DNA of 64,000 bases from Flagellimonas oceanensis (GTDB lineage: Bacteria > Bacteroidota > Bacteroidia > Flavobacteriales > Flavobacteriaceae), in assembly GCF_003992595.1 (NCBI RefSeq), contig NZ_RZNA01000040.1, positions 1-64,000 on the forward strand, given 5' to 3'. The position numbers were made by a program, and so were the translations under genes. Positions within the stretch are counted from its first letter, which is position 1, and the number at the start of each line of letters is the position of its first letter. A model generated the notes under the pieces. The model searched no databases. It worked only from the letters and a program-made list of their open reading frames with translations, and was not told where the DNA came from. Positions 1 to 8,856 of the stretch are shown piece by piece.

Positions 1-70
1 ATCCCATACCCAATTTTTTTGACGAAACCCCGGTCAATCAATAAACCAATAACAATTGCATTATCAAATT

Positions 71-850
71 ATGAGAAAAAAGCATATCAAGAATCTGAGT
101 ATATGGATAGTTGCACTGGTGCTGACCATTCCGGTTCAGCTAAGTGCCCAAGAAAAGGAAGGTCCCATCAAAATATTGTTTGTTGGAAATAGCTTTACCT
201 ACTTTTGGAACATGCCCCAATTGGTGGACGCTATGGCCGAAACACAGGGGGTTGATATTTCTGCACACCAATCCACTGTGGGAGGCAGTAATTTGGAACA
301 GCACTGGAAAAGTGAAAAAGGAACGGTTACCCGCCAACTGCTTGAAGAGAAAGAATGGGACTATGTGGTGTTCGGAGACCATAGCCTGAGTACCATAGAT
401 ACACCGGAACGTTTTAAGGAATACGGTACCAAGTTTGCCGAACTGGTCCGTTCCAAAGGGGCGCAGCCCATTTTCTATATGACCTGGGCCTATAAATCCA
501 ATCCATTGATGCAAGAGACCATTACCAAGGGGTATATGGATCTAGCCACATCGTTAAAAGCAAAGGTGTTGCCCGTGGGACCGGTGTACATGAAGGCCAG
601 AACTGTGAGGCCTGATTTGGAATTCTATTTTGATGACAAGCACCCTTCTTCGGATGGTACGTATTTGATTGCTTTGACCATTACCAAATTGCTTACGGGC
701 AAATCCATCATTGAAGTTCCTAACCGTTTGATTACCAAGGATGCGAACGACGAAAAATTATATCTATCGTTTGTTTTGCCAACCACAGGTAACTTTTTGA
801 GACAGTTGGTGGATGAAATGAATTTTGAACCTTACAAGACCCAAAAATGA
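71..850 (+). CDS. Secreted SGNH-type hydrolase (DUF4886-like)
   Basis: Predicted exported esterase/lipase-fold enzyme; substrate unknown. After a Sec signal peptide (basic MRKKH, hydrophobic core, cleavage near SAQ) the mature protein begins with the block-I motif GNSFT, which holds the candidate nucleophile Ser. The C-terminal DDKHPSSDG supplies the Asp and His of block V. Length (259 aa) fits small single-domain SGNH enzymes. I chose the ATG at 71 because the ATG at 56 only adds residues before the basic n-region. The stop overlaps the next gene's ATG by 4 nt, so it is translationally coupled to the SLC13-type transporter; hydrolysis at the surface followed by uptake of a carboxylate product is an inference. 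Confidence 0.75.
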   Translation: MRKKHIKNLSIWIVALVLTIPVQLSAQEKEGPIKILFVGNSFTYFWNMPQLVDAMAETQGVDISAHQSTVGGSNLEQHWKSEKGTVTRQLLEEKEWDYVVFGDHSLSTIDTPERFKEYGTKFAELVRSKGAQPIFYMTWAYKSNPLMQETITKGYMDLATSLKAKVLPVGPVYMKARTVRPDLEFYFDDKHPSSDGTYLIALTITKLLTGKSIIEVPNRLITKDANDEKLYLSFVLPTTGNFLRQLVDEMNFEPYKTQK

Positions 851-2331
851 GTTTGGTAAAAAGAAATATATTTTTGGTGCTGGGGCCATTGGTCTTTTTG
901 ATACTACAAGCCTTTGCCCCTCCTTCCGGTATGCCAGAGAGTGCTTTTAGCATGTTGGGAATTACCCTCTGGATGGCCATATGGTGGGTAACCGAAGCTA
1001 TCCCAATTGGGGTGACCGCACTTTTGCCCATTATTCTATTTCCATTGACGGGAGCTGTGGACTTATCGAGTACCACCGCCTCATACGGACACAAGTACAT
1101 TTTTTTATATATGGGCGGCTTTATGTTGGCCATTGCCATTGAAAAATGGAATCTGCACAAACGGATTGCTTTGCAGGTTATTCGCATCATAGGAGCCAAT
1201 GTCTCTAAGATCATTCTGGGCTTTATGGTGGCGACGGCCTTTTTGTCCATGTGGATTTCCAACACGGCCACTTCCGTAATGATGTTGCCCATAGCTATGT
1301 CCATTGTTACTCAGCTAAAAGACAACCCTGCTACCCGGGAAGATGAAAACTTGGTTTTTGGGAAGGCGCTTATGCTCGGAATAGCTTACAGTGCTTCCAT
1401 AGGCGGGGTGGCCACCTTGATTGGAACACCTCCGAATTTGGTCTTCGCCGGTTATGTGGAAGAGGTCTATGGGATAGAGATTACTTTTTGGCAATGGGCC
1501 AAGTGGGGATTGCCCATAGCAATTCCACTTTTGGTCATCGCTTGGATCTACCTGACCAAGTTTGCTTTTACCTTTAAACAGACAGAGTTTCCAGGAGGAA
1601 GGGAGGAAATCAATGCATTGATACAGCAGTTGGGGCCCATGAAGAAGGAAGAAAAAATAATCCTTGGCATTTTTATTTTTACGGCCCTTGCTTGGATAAC
1701 GCGCTCTTTTGTGCTTCAACCCTTACTGCCCGCAATTGATGATACCATAATAGCCATGTGTGCAGGTATCCTGTTGTTCACCATTAAAAGCGATAACAAA
1801 AAGGAACCCTTAATCAATTGGGAAGACGCTGTCAAGCTTCCTTGGGGAATCATATTGCTGTTTGGAGGGGGAATGGCCTTGGCCTCGGGTTTTGAAACGA
1901 CCGGATTGGCAGAATGGCTGGGCAGTCAAATGAGTTTATTGCAAGGATTGGCCCTTATTGTATTGGTTGTGGTGATTGTTGCCTCCGTAAACTTTATTAC
2001 CGAGGTAACCTCAAACTTGGCTACAACCGCCATGTTACTTCCTATTTTGGCACCGATTGCCATAGGACTCGACATCAACCCTTACATATTGATGGTGGCT
2101 ACCACAGTGGCTGCTTCCTGTGCTTTTATGCTTCCAGTGGCAACCCCGCCCAATGCAGTTGTTTTTGGGTCGGGATATTTAAAAATATCCGATATGGCCA
2201 AAAGTGGGATATGGATGAACATTGTTTCCATTGTGTTCCTGTCCCTTATGGTGTACTATCTGTTACCTTTTATTTGGGATTTTCATCCAAGGGAGTTCAG
2301 TGCATTTATTTCAGAAAAGATTACCAAATGA
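847..2331 (+). CDS. SLC13/DASS family anion:sodium symporter
   Basis: Inner-membrane secondary transporter, 494 aa with about 11-12 hydrophobic segments. The two family substrate/sodium-site signatures are visible: SNTATSVMMLP in the first half (about residue 137) and TEVTSNLATTAM plus ATPPNAVVFGSG in the second half, showing the usual inverted repeat of the DASS fold. Family members carry dicarboxylates, citrate or sulfate; sequence reading alone does not decide which. Overlaps the upstream hydrolase gene by 4 nt and is followed 20 nt later by a lipoprotein gene, so all may be cotranscribed. Confidence 0.88.
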   Translation: MSLVKRNIFLVLGPLVFLILQAFAPPSGMPESAFSMLGITLWMAIWWVTEAIPIGVTALLPIILFPLTGAVDLSSTTASYGHKYIFLYMGGFMLAIAIEKWNLHKRIALQVIRIIGANVSKIILGFMVATAFLSMWISNTATSVMMLPIAMSIVTQLKDNPATREDENLVFGKALMLGIAYSASIGGVATLIGTPPNLVFAGYVEEVYGIEITFWQWAKWGLPIAIPLLVIAWIYLTKFAFTFKQTEFPGGREEINALIQQLGPMKKEEKIILGIFIFTALAWITRSFVLQPLLPAIDDTIIAMCAGILLFTIKSDNKKEPLINWEDAVKLPWGIILLFGGGMALASGFETTGLAEWLGSQMSLLQGLALIVLVVVIVASVNFITEVTSNLATTAMLLPILAPIAIGLDINPYILMVATTVAASCAFMLPVATPPNAVVFGSGYLKISDMAKSGIWMNIVSIVFLSLMVYYLLPFIWDFHPREFSAFISEKITK

Positions 2332-2351
2332 CAAACTAAAAATTACTAAAC

Positions 2352-4118
2352 ATGAAAACGTATAAAAACCCAATATTGCACATAGCCTTTTTTATGGTGT
2401 TTTTATTTATTGGTTGTAACGATGATGATGAAGGAACCATTTTAGATGATGGCTCCTTGAGAGTATTGACCACCAATATAACCGAAACAAATTTTGAAAC
2501 CAGTGTCGAAAATGTTCCGGTGAACACCTCGGTCGATTTGATTTTTTCCCATAGTTTAAATACCGACGCTATGGTATCGGCCCTGGAATTTACTTCAGGC
2601 TCCGGAAACGTGGATTACGAAATTGAATTTTCAAACACCGACTCAAATGTTAGTTTGATTCCAAGTGAGTTGGACTATGAAACGAGTTATACGGTAACAT
2701 TACCAGAGGGAACGTATGGTGTTGAAGGAGAATCCTTGGACAACCCATTTACCATTAATTTCACTACTGCAGCTTTTGTGCCACCGACCTTGACCTTGTC
2801 TAGTGATGTTTCCGAATTACATGAAGATGGTGAAACGGCTACGATCACGGCAACTTTGAATAAAGTCGCAAACGATGATGTGACCGCTACCCTCATTTTT
2901 GATGGAAGTGCCACCAAAGACGTGGACTATACTGTTTCTGGGGAGGAAACAATCATTGTTCCTCAAGGCTCCCTATCCGTTTCTTTTGAGATTACCACGG
3001 TATTGGATGGCGAAAATGAAGGCAATGAGATGATTGATATTTCATTGGGAGAAGTAACCAATGCCTCAAGTAGCTCAGAAGGCATAACCATGGCGATTAT
3101 TGAACAATTACCTGCCTTATCATTAAAGGGGATTATGGCCCTTACATGGGATGGTTCCGGGACTAATGATGGTAAAGCCGTTCATCTTGTGGCCAATCAG
3201 GATATTGCTGACTTAAGCCTTTATGGTTTGGGAACAGCGAACAATGGAGGGGGAACAGACGGCAAAGAGTTTACCTTACCTGCGATTTCTGTTGATGCAG
3301 GGGATGATATTCTGGTGGCCAGGGAAACAGCTTTGTTGTCCACATATCTTGGAGGATGTACCGATGAGTTTGAATATGTACTCCAAGCTGAATCCGCCAT
3401 CAACCAAAATGGAGACGATGCCATCGAATTGTTCCAAGGAGATATCGTTATCGAAACCTATGGGGACGTTAATGTGGATGGTACGGGAGAAGCATGGGAA
3501 TATTCTGGTTCTTGGGCCTATAAATTTGATGGTTTCTGGACCACGGGAGGACTTGATTGCTCCATCGGCTCCACAACTTCTGCTGATTCCAACTGTCCTT
3601 ACCCTATTTGTAACGAAGCACTTTCTTTAAAAGGAGTGTTGGCCCTATCGTGGGATGGCAGCGGAACCAACGGAGGAAAGGCTGTACACTTAAAGGTTAA
3701 TAAAAACATCCCCGATTTGAGCATCTATAGTATCGGTGTTGCCAACAATGGAGGAGGTACCGACGGTATCGAATTTACATTGCCTGCTATTGCCGTTGAG
3801 GAAGGGGACGATATTCTTCTGGCTCGCGAGCAAGCAACAATAGCAGCTTATTTTGGTGGCTGTATCGATTCGTTTGAACACATTATAGAGACCGAGTCCA
3901 TGAACCAGAATGGCGATGATGCTATAGAACTTTTTAATGGGAATACCGTCGTTGAAACCTATGGGGATGTAAATGTTGATGGAACAGGGGCAGCCTGGGA
4001 ATATTCGGGATCTTGGGCCTATAAAGAAGGTGCAACTTGGATGACTGGTGGTGTGGATTGCGCTGCCGGTTCTACCACAACACAAGAGTCGGCCTGTACC
4101 TATCCGACATGTAATTAA
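2352..4118 (+). CDS. Surface lipoprotein with Ig-like, Calx-beta and two duplicated C-terminal domains
   Basis: Signal peptide II with lipobox FIGC (Cys 22) followed by NDDDE, an acidic patch of the kind that marks surface-exposed Bacteroidota lipoproteins. Residues about 35-135 look like a bacterial Ig-like (Big_5) domain, about 140-250 like a Calx-beta domain (EDGETATITATL, VDYTVSGEETI). Then come two copies of a ~165-residue domain (about 256-420 and 424-588), each starting SLKG..AL(T/S)WDGSGTN and containing NNGGGTDG.EFTLPAI and NQNGDDAIELF. The repeated domain resembles lamin-tail-like beta-sandwich modules. No catalytic motif seen; binding or adhesion is inferred. 20 nt after the transporter and 17 nt before the next lipoprotein. 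Confidence 0.72.
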   Translation: MKTYKNPILHIAFFMVFLFIGCNDDDEGTILDDGSLRVLTTNITETNFETSVENVPVNTSVDLIFSHSLNTDAMVSALEFTSGSGNVDYEIEFSNTDSNVSLIPSELDYETSYTVTLPEGTYGVEGESLDNPFTINFTTAAFVPPTLTLSSDVSELHEDGETATITATLNKVANDDVTATLIFDGSATKDVDYTVSGEETIIVPQGSLSVSFEITTVLDGENEGNEMIDISLGEVTNASSSSEGITMAIIEQLPALSLKGIMALTWDGSGTNDGKAVHLVANQDIADLSLYGLGTANNGGGTDGKEFTLPAISVDAGDDILVARETALLSTYLGGCTDEFEYVLQAESAINQNGDDAIELFQGDIVIETYGDVNVDGTGEAWEYSGSWAYKFDGFWTTGGLDCSIGSTTSADSNCPYPICNEALSLKGVLALSWDGSGTNGGKAVHLKVNKNIPDLSIYSIGVANNGGGTDGIEFTLPAIAVEEGDDILLAREQATIAAYFGGCIDSFEHIIETESMNQNGDDAIELFNGNTVVETYGDVNVDGTGAAWEYSGSWAYKEGATWMTGGVDCAAGSTTTQESACTYPTCN

Positions 4119-4135
4119 TTTATTAAAAGAATAAG

Positions 4136-5524
4136 ATGAATAAAAATATAGTTAAGAAGCTTCAAATTGTTCTTATGAGCTTGGTTGTGCTATGGTTCAC
4201 CGCTTGTAGTGAAGATGATGATGCCACGACGGGATCGTTGAGCGTGATTTCTGTTAAGTTGAATGATGTGGTGTTTATAGATGATATGCAGGACGTTCCA
4301 GTGAACAGTACTTTTGAGATTGTTTTTTCGTCCGCGGTTGACCCCGAGGTGTTTAAAGATGCAGTGTACATCAGTACAGGACAGGAGAACTTGCCTTTTA
4401 CGGCGCAGTACCTTAACCAATCCACAAAGGTGTTGATTGGTTTGGATGGTATGGCACCCAACACGGCCTATACTATAGGTGTTGATTCTGGTCGAATTGG
4501 TGTCGAGGGAAAAATGCTCCATCAAGCGGTTTCCTATTCCTTTACAACGGAAAATACAGACACGAATGCAAAGACCCCATGTCTATCAGCTTCGGGAGAT
4601 TGTATGCAACGATTGGAGTTTTTGGACAATTCCGAACAATCATTGTCATTTGATGTCTATTCAAACTATGATTTTATCGAGGATACCGAGTTTGTATGGG
4701 ATTTTATAGAAAAGGTTGTTGTTGTGGTACACGGGGCCAATCGAGATGCAGATAATTACTATGGTTACATGATCAATTCTTTACAAAGTTTGGAGTTGGA
4801 AGAAACCACATTGGTTATCGCCCCTTATTTCCAAAATAATGGAACTGCTCCAGCAAATGGATTGGTATGGAACGATTCCAGATGGCGTGAAGGAGCAAAT
4901 GCAGGAAACAATAACTCAGGAATAAGTTCCTTTACCGTATTGGATAGCTTGGTCAATCGTTTTTCAAACCAAGAGAAGTTTCCTAACCTAGAAACCGTTT
5001 TTATTACGGGGCATTCATCTGGAGCCACTTTTACACAACATTATGCCTTGGCCAATAAAGTACAAGCTTCGATTGAAACGATTAATTTTCAGTACGTAGT
5101 GGCGAACAATCAATATTTCTATTATCCGGATGGCCAGCGATACAACGAGGATGTAGCAAGCTTTTATGAGCCTATGGATTGCGCAGGCTATGATTATTGG
5201 CCCTATGGATATGAGTTTGCTGTGCCTTATTTGGATGGGGTCGATGCAACTACCTTGACAGAACAGCAGGTTTCTCGAAATACGGTTTACTTTTTGGGAG
5301 GTGATGACACATCAACAGATGGAACTCTTAATACAACAGATTGTCAAGCAACTTTGTTGGGTTCCAATCGATTCAATCGGGGTGAGAATATGTTTCAATA
5401 CATGGAAACTTTTTACCCAACAGATCATAATCATAGAAAAATAATTGTGCCCAATGTAGCACACGATGGTAATGGGATGTTCAATTCACCCGAATTCAAG
5501 GATTATTTATTGGAATTTGAATAA
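4136..5524 (+). CDS. Lipoprotein alpha/beta-hydrolase with N-terminal Ig-like domain
   Basis: Lipoprotein signal with Cys 24 (WFTAC) followed by SEDDD. Residues about 35-135 form a Big_5 Ig-like domain related to that of the preceding gene (both share VPVN.S and a SYSFTT/TINFTT end). The rest is an alpha/beta-hydrolase: VVVVHGANRDADNYY (oxyanion region), nucleophile elbow GHSSG near residue 293, and a candidate catalytic His in VAHDGNG near 443. Layout recalls secreted feruloyl-esterase-like enzymes, but the substrate is unknown. Last gene of the 71-5524 group; an intrinsic terminator follows. Confidence 0.72.
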   Translation: MNKNIVKKLQIVLMSLVVLWFTACSEDDDATTGSLSVISVKLNDVVFIDDMQDVPVNSTFEIVFSSAVDPEVFKDAVYISTGQENLPFTAQYLNQSTKVLIGLDGMAPNTAYTIGVDSGRIGVEGKMLHQAVSYSFTTENTDTNAKTPCLSASGDCMQRLEFLDNSEQSLSFDVYSNYDFIEDTEFVWDFIEKVVVVVHGANRDADNYYGYMINSLQSLELEETTLVIAPYFQNNGTAPANGLVWNDSRWREGANAGNNNSGISSFTVLDSLVNRFSNQEKFPNLETVFITGHSSGATFTQHYALANKVQASIETINFQYVVANNQYFYYPDGQRYNEDVASFYEPMDCAGYDYWPYGYEFAVPYLDGVDATTLTEQQVSRNTVYFLGGDDTSTDGTLNTTDCQATLLGSNRFNRGENMFQYMETFYPTDHNHRKIIVPNVAHDGNGMFNSPEFKDYLLEFE

Positions 5525-5576
5525 GGTAATCCTGAATCAAGGTAAGATTCATGAATAGTTGATTTAGTTAATTCAA

Positions 5577-5602
5577 GATGGCCCATTATGGGCCATCTTT
5601 TG
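5577..5602 (+). terminator. Intrinsic terminator after hydrolase lipoprotein
   Basis: GATGGCCC-attat-GGGCCATC, a perfect 8-bp stem, followed by TTTTG. It closes the 71-5524 gene group. Confidence 0.85.
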
Positions 5603-5648
5603 TTTCACTCATCCTGATGAACCACCAAATAGGTAGAAACAGAGTATT

Positions 5649-5666
5649 GTTAATCATTTGATTAAC
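5649..5666 (+). repeat. Short inverted repeat upstream of thiamine operon
   Basis: GTTAATC-attt-GATTAAC followed by AGTGTTTTTTT. It could be a weak second terminator or an operator. It lies before the predicted riboswitch promoter, so a role in thi control is not supported. Confidence 0.4.
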
Positions 5667-5782
5667 AGTGTTTTTTTGGTTTTAATGAGTTCATCTGTAC
5701 CTATCAAGAAAGTAAAAGTCCAGTACCTTCTTTAAGCATAGGTTGGATAGTTCTTTCTTTTTTCAAGTGGCTAATTATTGTG

Positions 5783-5790
5783 TATATTCG
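5783..5790 (+). promoter_or_regulatory. Candidate -7 box of thiamine operon promoter
   Basis: TATATTCG matches the Bacteroidota -7 consensus TAnnTTTG at 7 of 8 positions. It would place the transcription start near 5796, exactly where the TPP aptamer begins. No clear -33 TTTG is present (T-rich tract only). Confidence 0.4.
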
Positions 5791-5795
5791 CATAT

Positions 5796-5871
5796 GCTTT
5801 AGGGGTATTCTGAAAAGAATTGAGAGAGTCCCTTGGAACCTGATACGGCTTACACCGACGTAGGGAAAAGC
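5796..5871 (+). ncRNA. TPP riboswitch (THI element)
   Basis: The aptamer core is recognisable: GCTTTAGGGG at the 5' side of P1, TGAGAGAGTCCCTTGGAACCTGA-type J3/2 and P4 segment (TTGAGAGAG, then CCCTTGGAACCTGAT), and the closing CCGACGTAGGGAAAAGC, whose AAAGC pairs with the 5' GCTTT. It binds thiamine pyrophosphate in the known family. About 85 nt separate it from the thiM start; a hairpin CATCA-ttttg-TGATG at about 5881-5895 could be part of the expression platform. It should repress the five-gene operon downstream when TPP is plentiful. Confidence 0.93.
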
Positions 5872-5956
5872 GAAATTTGGCATCATTTTGTGATGTGACT
5901 TTCCTTTGTTTTCCGATTTGTTCCTAAAGCCCAATTCATTTAAAACACTAAAGGCA

Positions 5957-6754
5957 ATGGAACAACATCTCTGGAAACACGTTCAATCTATTAAATCAAA
6001 GACACCACTGGTACATAGCATGACCAATTATGTGGTGATGAATAATACGGCCAATGCGCTTCTAGCTACAGGAGCCTCTCCGATCATGGCCCATGCAAAA
6101 TCCGAGGTTGGTGATATGGTCGCCCTTGCGAACGCAACGGTCATCAATATTGGTACCTTGGACGAATATTGGTGCGAAGCCATGCTTTTGGCCGCCGAAA
6201 CAGCCCATACACTGGACAAACCATGGGTCTTAGACCCAGTTGGGGCAGGAGCTACTTCCTTTCGCGATGACATCTTGCAGGAATTATTGAGGTTCAAGCC
6301 AACTGTCATTAAGGGTAACGCCTCGGAGATTATGGCATTAGCCCAAGTAAACCAAGAAACTACCAAAGGAGCAGACAGTACAGCGAAAAGTAATGAAGCC
6401 ATGGACGCTGCAATTAATATAGCCACAAAATATGGTAGCTTAGTATGTATTTCTGGTGCTACGGATATTATTACGGATGGCTCCCAAAAAATCCAAATAG
6501 CGAATGGAATACCATTAATGACCAAGGTAACCGGTATGGGCTGTACCGCATCTGCACTTGTAGGTGCTTTTATCGGAACAGTTGAAAATAAAACCGAAGC
6601 TGTAGCAACAGCAATGGCCTTGTTGGGTATAGCCGGTGAATTGGCCGCAAAACAATCTGAAGGCCCCGGTACCTTACAACTGCATCTTCTTGATAAGCTC
6701 TATAATTTGTCGGAAAAGGAGTTTTATGGCCATATCAAGATATCCGAGTCATGA
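5957..6754 (+). CDS. thiM: Hydroxyethylthiazole kinase
   Basis: Phosphorylates 4-methyl-5-(2-hydroxyethyl)thiazole, the salvage route to the thiazole half of thiamine. Ribokinase-like fold with the family landmarks PLVHSMTNYVVMN near the N terminus, WVLDPVGAG (nucleotide/substrate site), KGNASEI, and the GMGCTASA anion-hole segment with catalytic Cys. I start at the ATG at 5957 (MEQHLWKH); an upstream in-frame ATG at 5906 adds 17 non-conserved residues. First gene behind the TPP riboswitch; its stop overlaps the thiE start by 4 nt. Confidence 0.92.
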   Translation: MEQHLWKHVQSIKSKTPLVHSMTNYVVMNNTANALLATGASPIMAHAKSEVGDMVALANATVINIGTLDEYWCEAMLLAAETAHTLDKPWVLDPVGAGATSFRDDILQELLRFKPTVIKGNASEIMALAQVNQETTKGADSTAKSNEAMDAAINIATKYGSLVCISGATDIITDGSQKIQIANGIPLMTKVTGMGCTASALVGAFIGTVENKTEAVATAMALLGIAGELAAKQSEGPGTLQLHLLDKLYNLSEKEFYGHIKISES

Positions 6755-7389
6755 AGCTTCATTCCCAATTTCCCTACCCTTTGTACTTGGTCATTTCGGA
6801 AGAAGCCTGCAAAGGAAAAGATATGTTGAAGGTTGCGGAGCAAGCTATTCGTGGAGGTGTCGATGTCATCCAATTACGTGAAAAGAAGCTGCCAGAGTAT
6901 CTGTTTTTGGAACGGGCCAAACGGTTGAGGGAAATCACGGAGAAACATGGTGTCCCATTGATCATCAATGACAATCCAAAGGTTGCCTCCAAGGCCAGTG
7001 CTGCGGGCATCCATGTGGGCAACAAAGATGTCAGTCCCACGAGCTTGAGACAAGAAGCCTTTTTCAAAGAAAGGATAATCGGTTATTCCATAGAATATTT
7101 GGCACAGTTGGATAATGAGCAAGCGGCCATGTCTGACTATCTCGCAATTAGCCCAGTATTCAAGACAGATACAAAAAAGGATACCGTAACGGAGTGGGGA
7201 GTGGAAGGTGTTGCCAGAATAAGGGGATTAACACAAAAACCATTGGTTGCCATTGGCAATCTCGACATGAAAAATGCAAAGACCGTTATCGAGGCTGGAG
7301 CTGACAGTATCGCTGTGGTATCGGCCATATGCGGAGCAAACGACCCTGAGAAAGCAGCCTATGAATTAAAAAACACAATCATAATATGA
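6751..7389 (+). CDS. thiE: Thiamine-phosphate synthase
   Basis: Joins HMP-PP and thiazole phosphate to give thiamine monophosphate. TIM-barrel of 212 aa with the expected VDVIQLREK near residue 46, INDNPKVA, GIHVGNKDVSP, GYSIE, the phosphate-binding PVF.T..K (ISPVFKTDTKKD) and VAIGNLD plus the C-terminal GADSIAVVSAI. Overlaps thiM and thiD by 4 nt on each side, so the three are translationally coupled. Confidence 0.92.
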   Translation: MKLHSQFPYPLYLVISEEACKGKDMLKVAEQAIRGGVDVIQLREKKLPEYLFLERAKRLREITEKHGVPLIINDNPKVASKASAAGIHVGNKDVSPTSLRQEAFFKERIIGYSIEYLAQLDNEQAAMSDYLAISPVFKTDTKKDTVTEWGVEGVARIRGLTQKPLVAIGNLDMKNAKTVIEAGADSIAVVSAICGANDPEKAAYELKNTIII

Positions 7390-8219
7390 AAAATTACACA
7401 TATCCATCGGTATTGGCCATTGCTGGTTTTGATGGAAGTGGTGGAGCCGGAATACAGGCAGATATCAAAACGATATCGGCACTGGGGTGCTATGCCACAA
7501 CAGTCCTCACGGCCCTACCCGTACAGAACACCCAAGGGGTACGAAATATATATTCCATTCCCATCGAAGCTGTTACTGACCAAATTGAAGCAGTCATGGA
7601 CGATATCATGCCCGAGGCAATTAAAATAGGAATGGTGCACACCCCTGAACTTGTAGATGCCATAGCGGGTACGTTGGAAAAATATCAAAAGGTTCCTATC
7701 GTATTTGACCCGGTTATGGTCGCCACGAGCGGGCATCGCCTTATAGAGGAGAATACAATAGATGCCTTGGTCGAGAGGTTATTGCCCATCGCAACCATCA
7801 TTACACCTAATATGGACGAGGCTGCAATTTTGGCCAATATGGATGTGAGTACATTGGAAGAGATGCGCACTGCCGGAGAACATATAAAGGCACTGGGTTG
7901 TAACAATATCCTCATGAAAGGTGGACACCAGAAAACAGCAAGTATCACTTCCCTCTTTTTTGACCAAAACGATGAATGCCATCCCTTTGAAGTGACAAAA
8001 ATAAAAACGGACAATACGCATGGTTCAGGTTGTACCTTATCTTCGGCCATTGCGTCCTATTTGGCACAAGGCAAAGACCTTTTTGAAGCCGTTGATCTTG
8101 GCCAACGCTATGTGCACCATGCCATTGATAGCGGAAAAAATGTACAGACCGGAAAGGGGAGCGGCCCCTTGAACCACTTTTTCGACCCTCAAAAAATGAT
8201 TAAAAATGAAATGGACTGA
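7386..8219 (+). CDS. thiD: Hydroxymethylpyrimidine/phosphomethylpyrimidine kinase
   Basis: Phosphorylates HMP and HMP-P to HMP-PP for ThiE. Ribokinase fold, 277 aa: AIAGFDGSGGAGIQADIKT at the N terminus, a Gly-rich substrate loop normally reading SDSSGGAGIQAD, here with FDGS in place of SDSS; KIGMVHTPELV; FDPVMVATSGH; and the C-terminal anion hole DNTHGSGCTLSSAIA with catalytic Cys. Overlaps thiE by 4 nt and tenA by 14 nt. Confidence 0.92.
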   Translation: MKNYTYPSVLAIAGFDGSGGAGIQADIKTISALGCYATTVLTALPVQNTQGVRNIYSIPIEAVTDQIEAVMDDIMPEAIKIGMVHTPELVDAIAGTLEKYQKVPIVFDPVMVATSGHRLIEENTIDALVERLLPIATIITPNMDEAAILANMDVSTLEEMRTAGEHIKALGCNNILMKGGHQKTASITSLFFDQNDECHPFEVTKIKTDNTHGSGCTLSSAIASYLAQGKDLFEAVDLGQRYVHHAIDSGKNVQTGKGSGPLNHFFDPQKMIKNEMD

Positions 8220-8856
8220 ACAGACCTGGAAAAAAATTGATGAAAATTATAATGCTATCCTGAACATGCCATTTGTCCAAGAGTTGGCAAAAGGTACCCT
8301 CCCTAAGACCAAATTTCAATTTTATATGGCACAGGATTCACTCTACTTGGAGCATTTTGGCAGAGCACTTGCCATGATTGGCTCCAAATCCCATCATATA
8401 GGAGATGCCCTCGCCTATATCCGCTTTGCGGAAGGGGCCATAGTGGTGGAAAATGCCCTGCACGAATCTTATTTTGAGGATTTTGGTGTAACGGACAAAG
8501 GGGTTCTACAGCCAGCATGCCATCATTACACCCATTTTTTGAAGAGTACTGCGGCTTTGGAACCTGTAGAAGTTGCGATGGCTGCAACTTTGCCTTGTTT
8601 TTGGATTTATAAAAAAGTGGGCGATCATATTTACAATGGCCAACAAATAACCAATAATCCCTACCAGCGATGGATTGACACCTATGGCGGAGAGGAATTT
8701 GCGGATAGTGTAAAGCAAGCAATTGACATCTGTGACCAAGCAGCACAGCATACCACACCGGAAATTCGAAAAAGAATGACCGAAGCCTTTATCCATGCGT
8801 CCCATCTGGAATACCATTTTTGGGAAGCAGCGTATGATATGAGAATATGGAACTGA
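8206..8856 (+). CDS. tenA: Thiaminase II / aminopyrimidine aminohydrolase
   Basis: TenA family, 216 aa all-helical. Hydrolyses amino-HMP from degraded thiamine to HMP, feeding ThiD. Visible family features: FVQELAKGTLPKTKFQFYM.QD..YL near the N terminus, ACHHYTHF with the region of the catalytic Cys (here QPACHHYT), ALLPC-type segment as ATLPCFWIY, and the C-terminal YE.HFWEAAY-type motif seen as LEYHFWEAAY. Together with ThiM it makes the operon a salvage pathway; no thiC or thiG is in the window. Confidence 0.9.
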   Translation: MKWTEQTWKKIDENYNAILNMPFVQELAKGTLPKTKFQFYMAQDSLYLEHFGRALAMIGSKSHHIGDALAYIRFAEGAIVVENALHESYFEDFGVTDKGVLQPACHHYTHFLKSTAALEPVEVAMAATLPCFWIYKKVGDHIYNGQQITNNPYQRWIDTYGGEEFADSVKQAIDICDQAAQHTTPEIRKRMTEAFIHASHLEYHFWEAAYDMRIWN

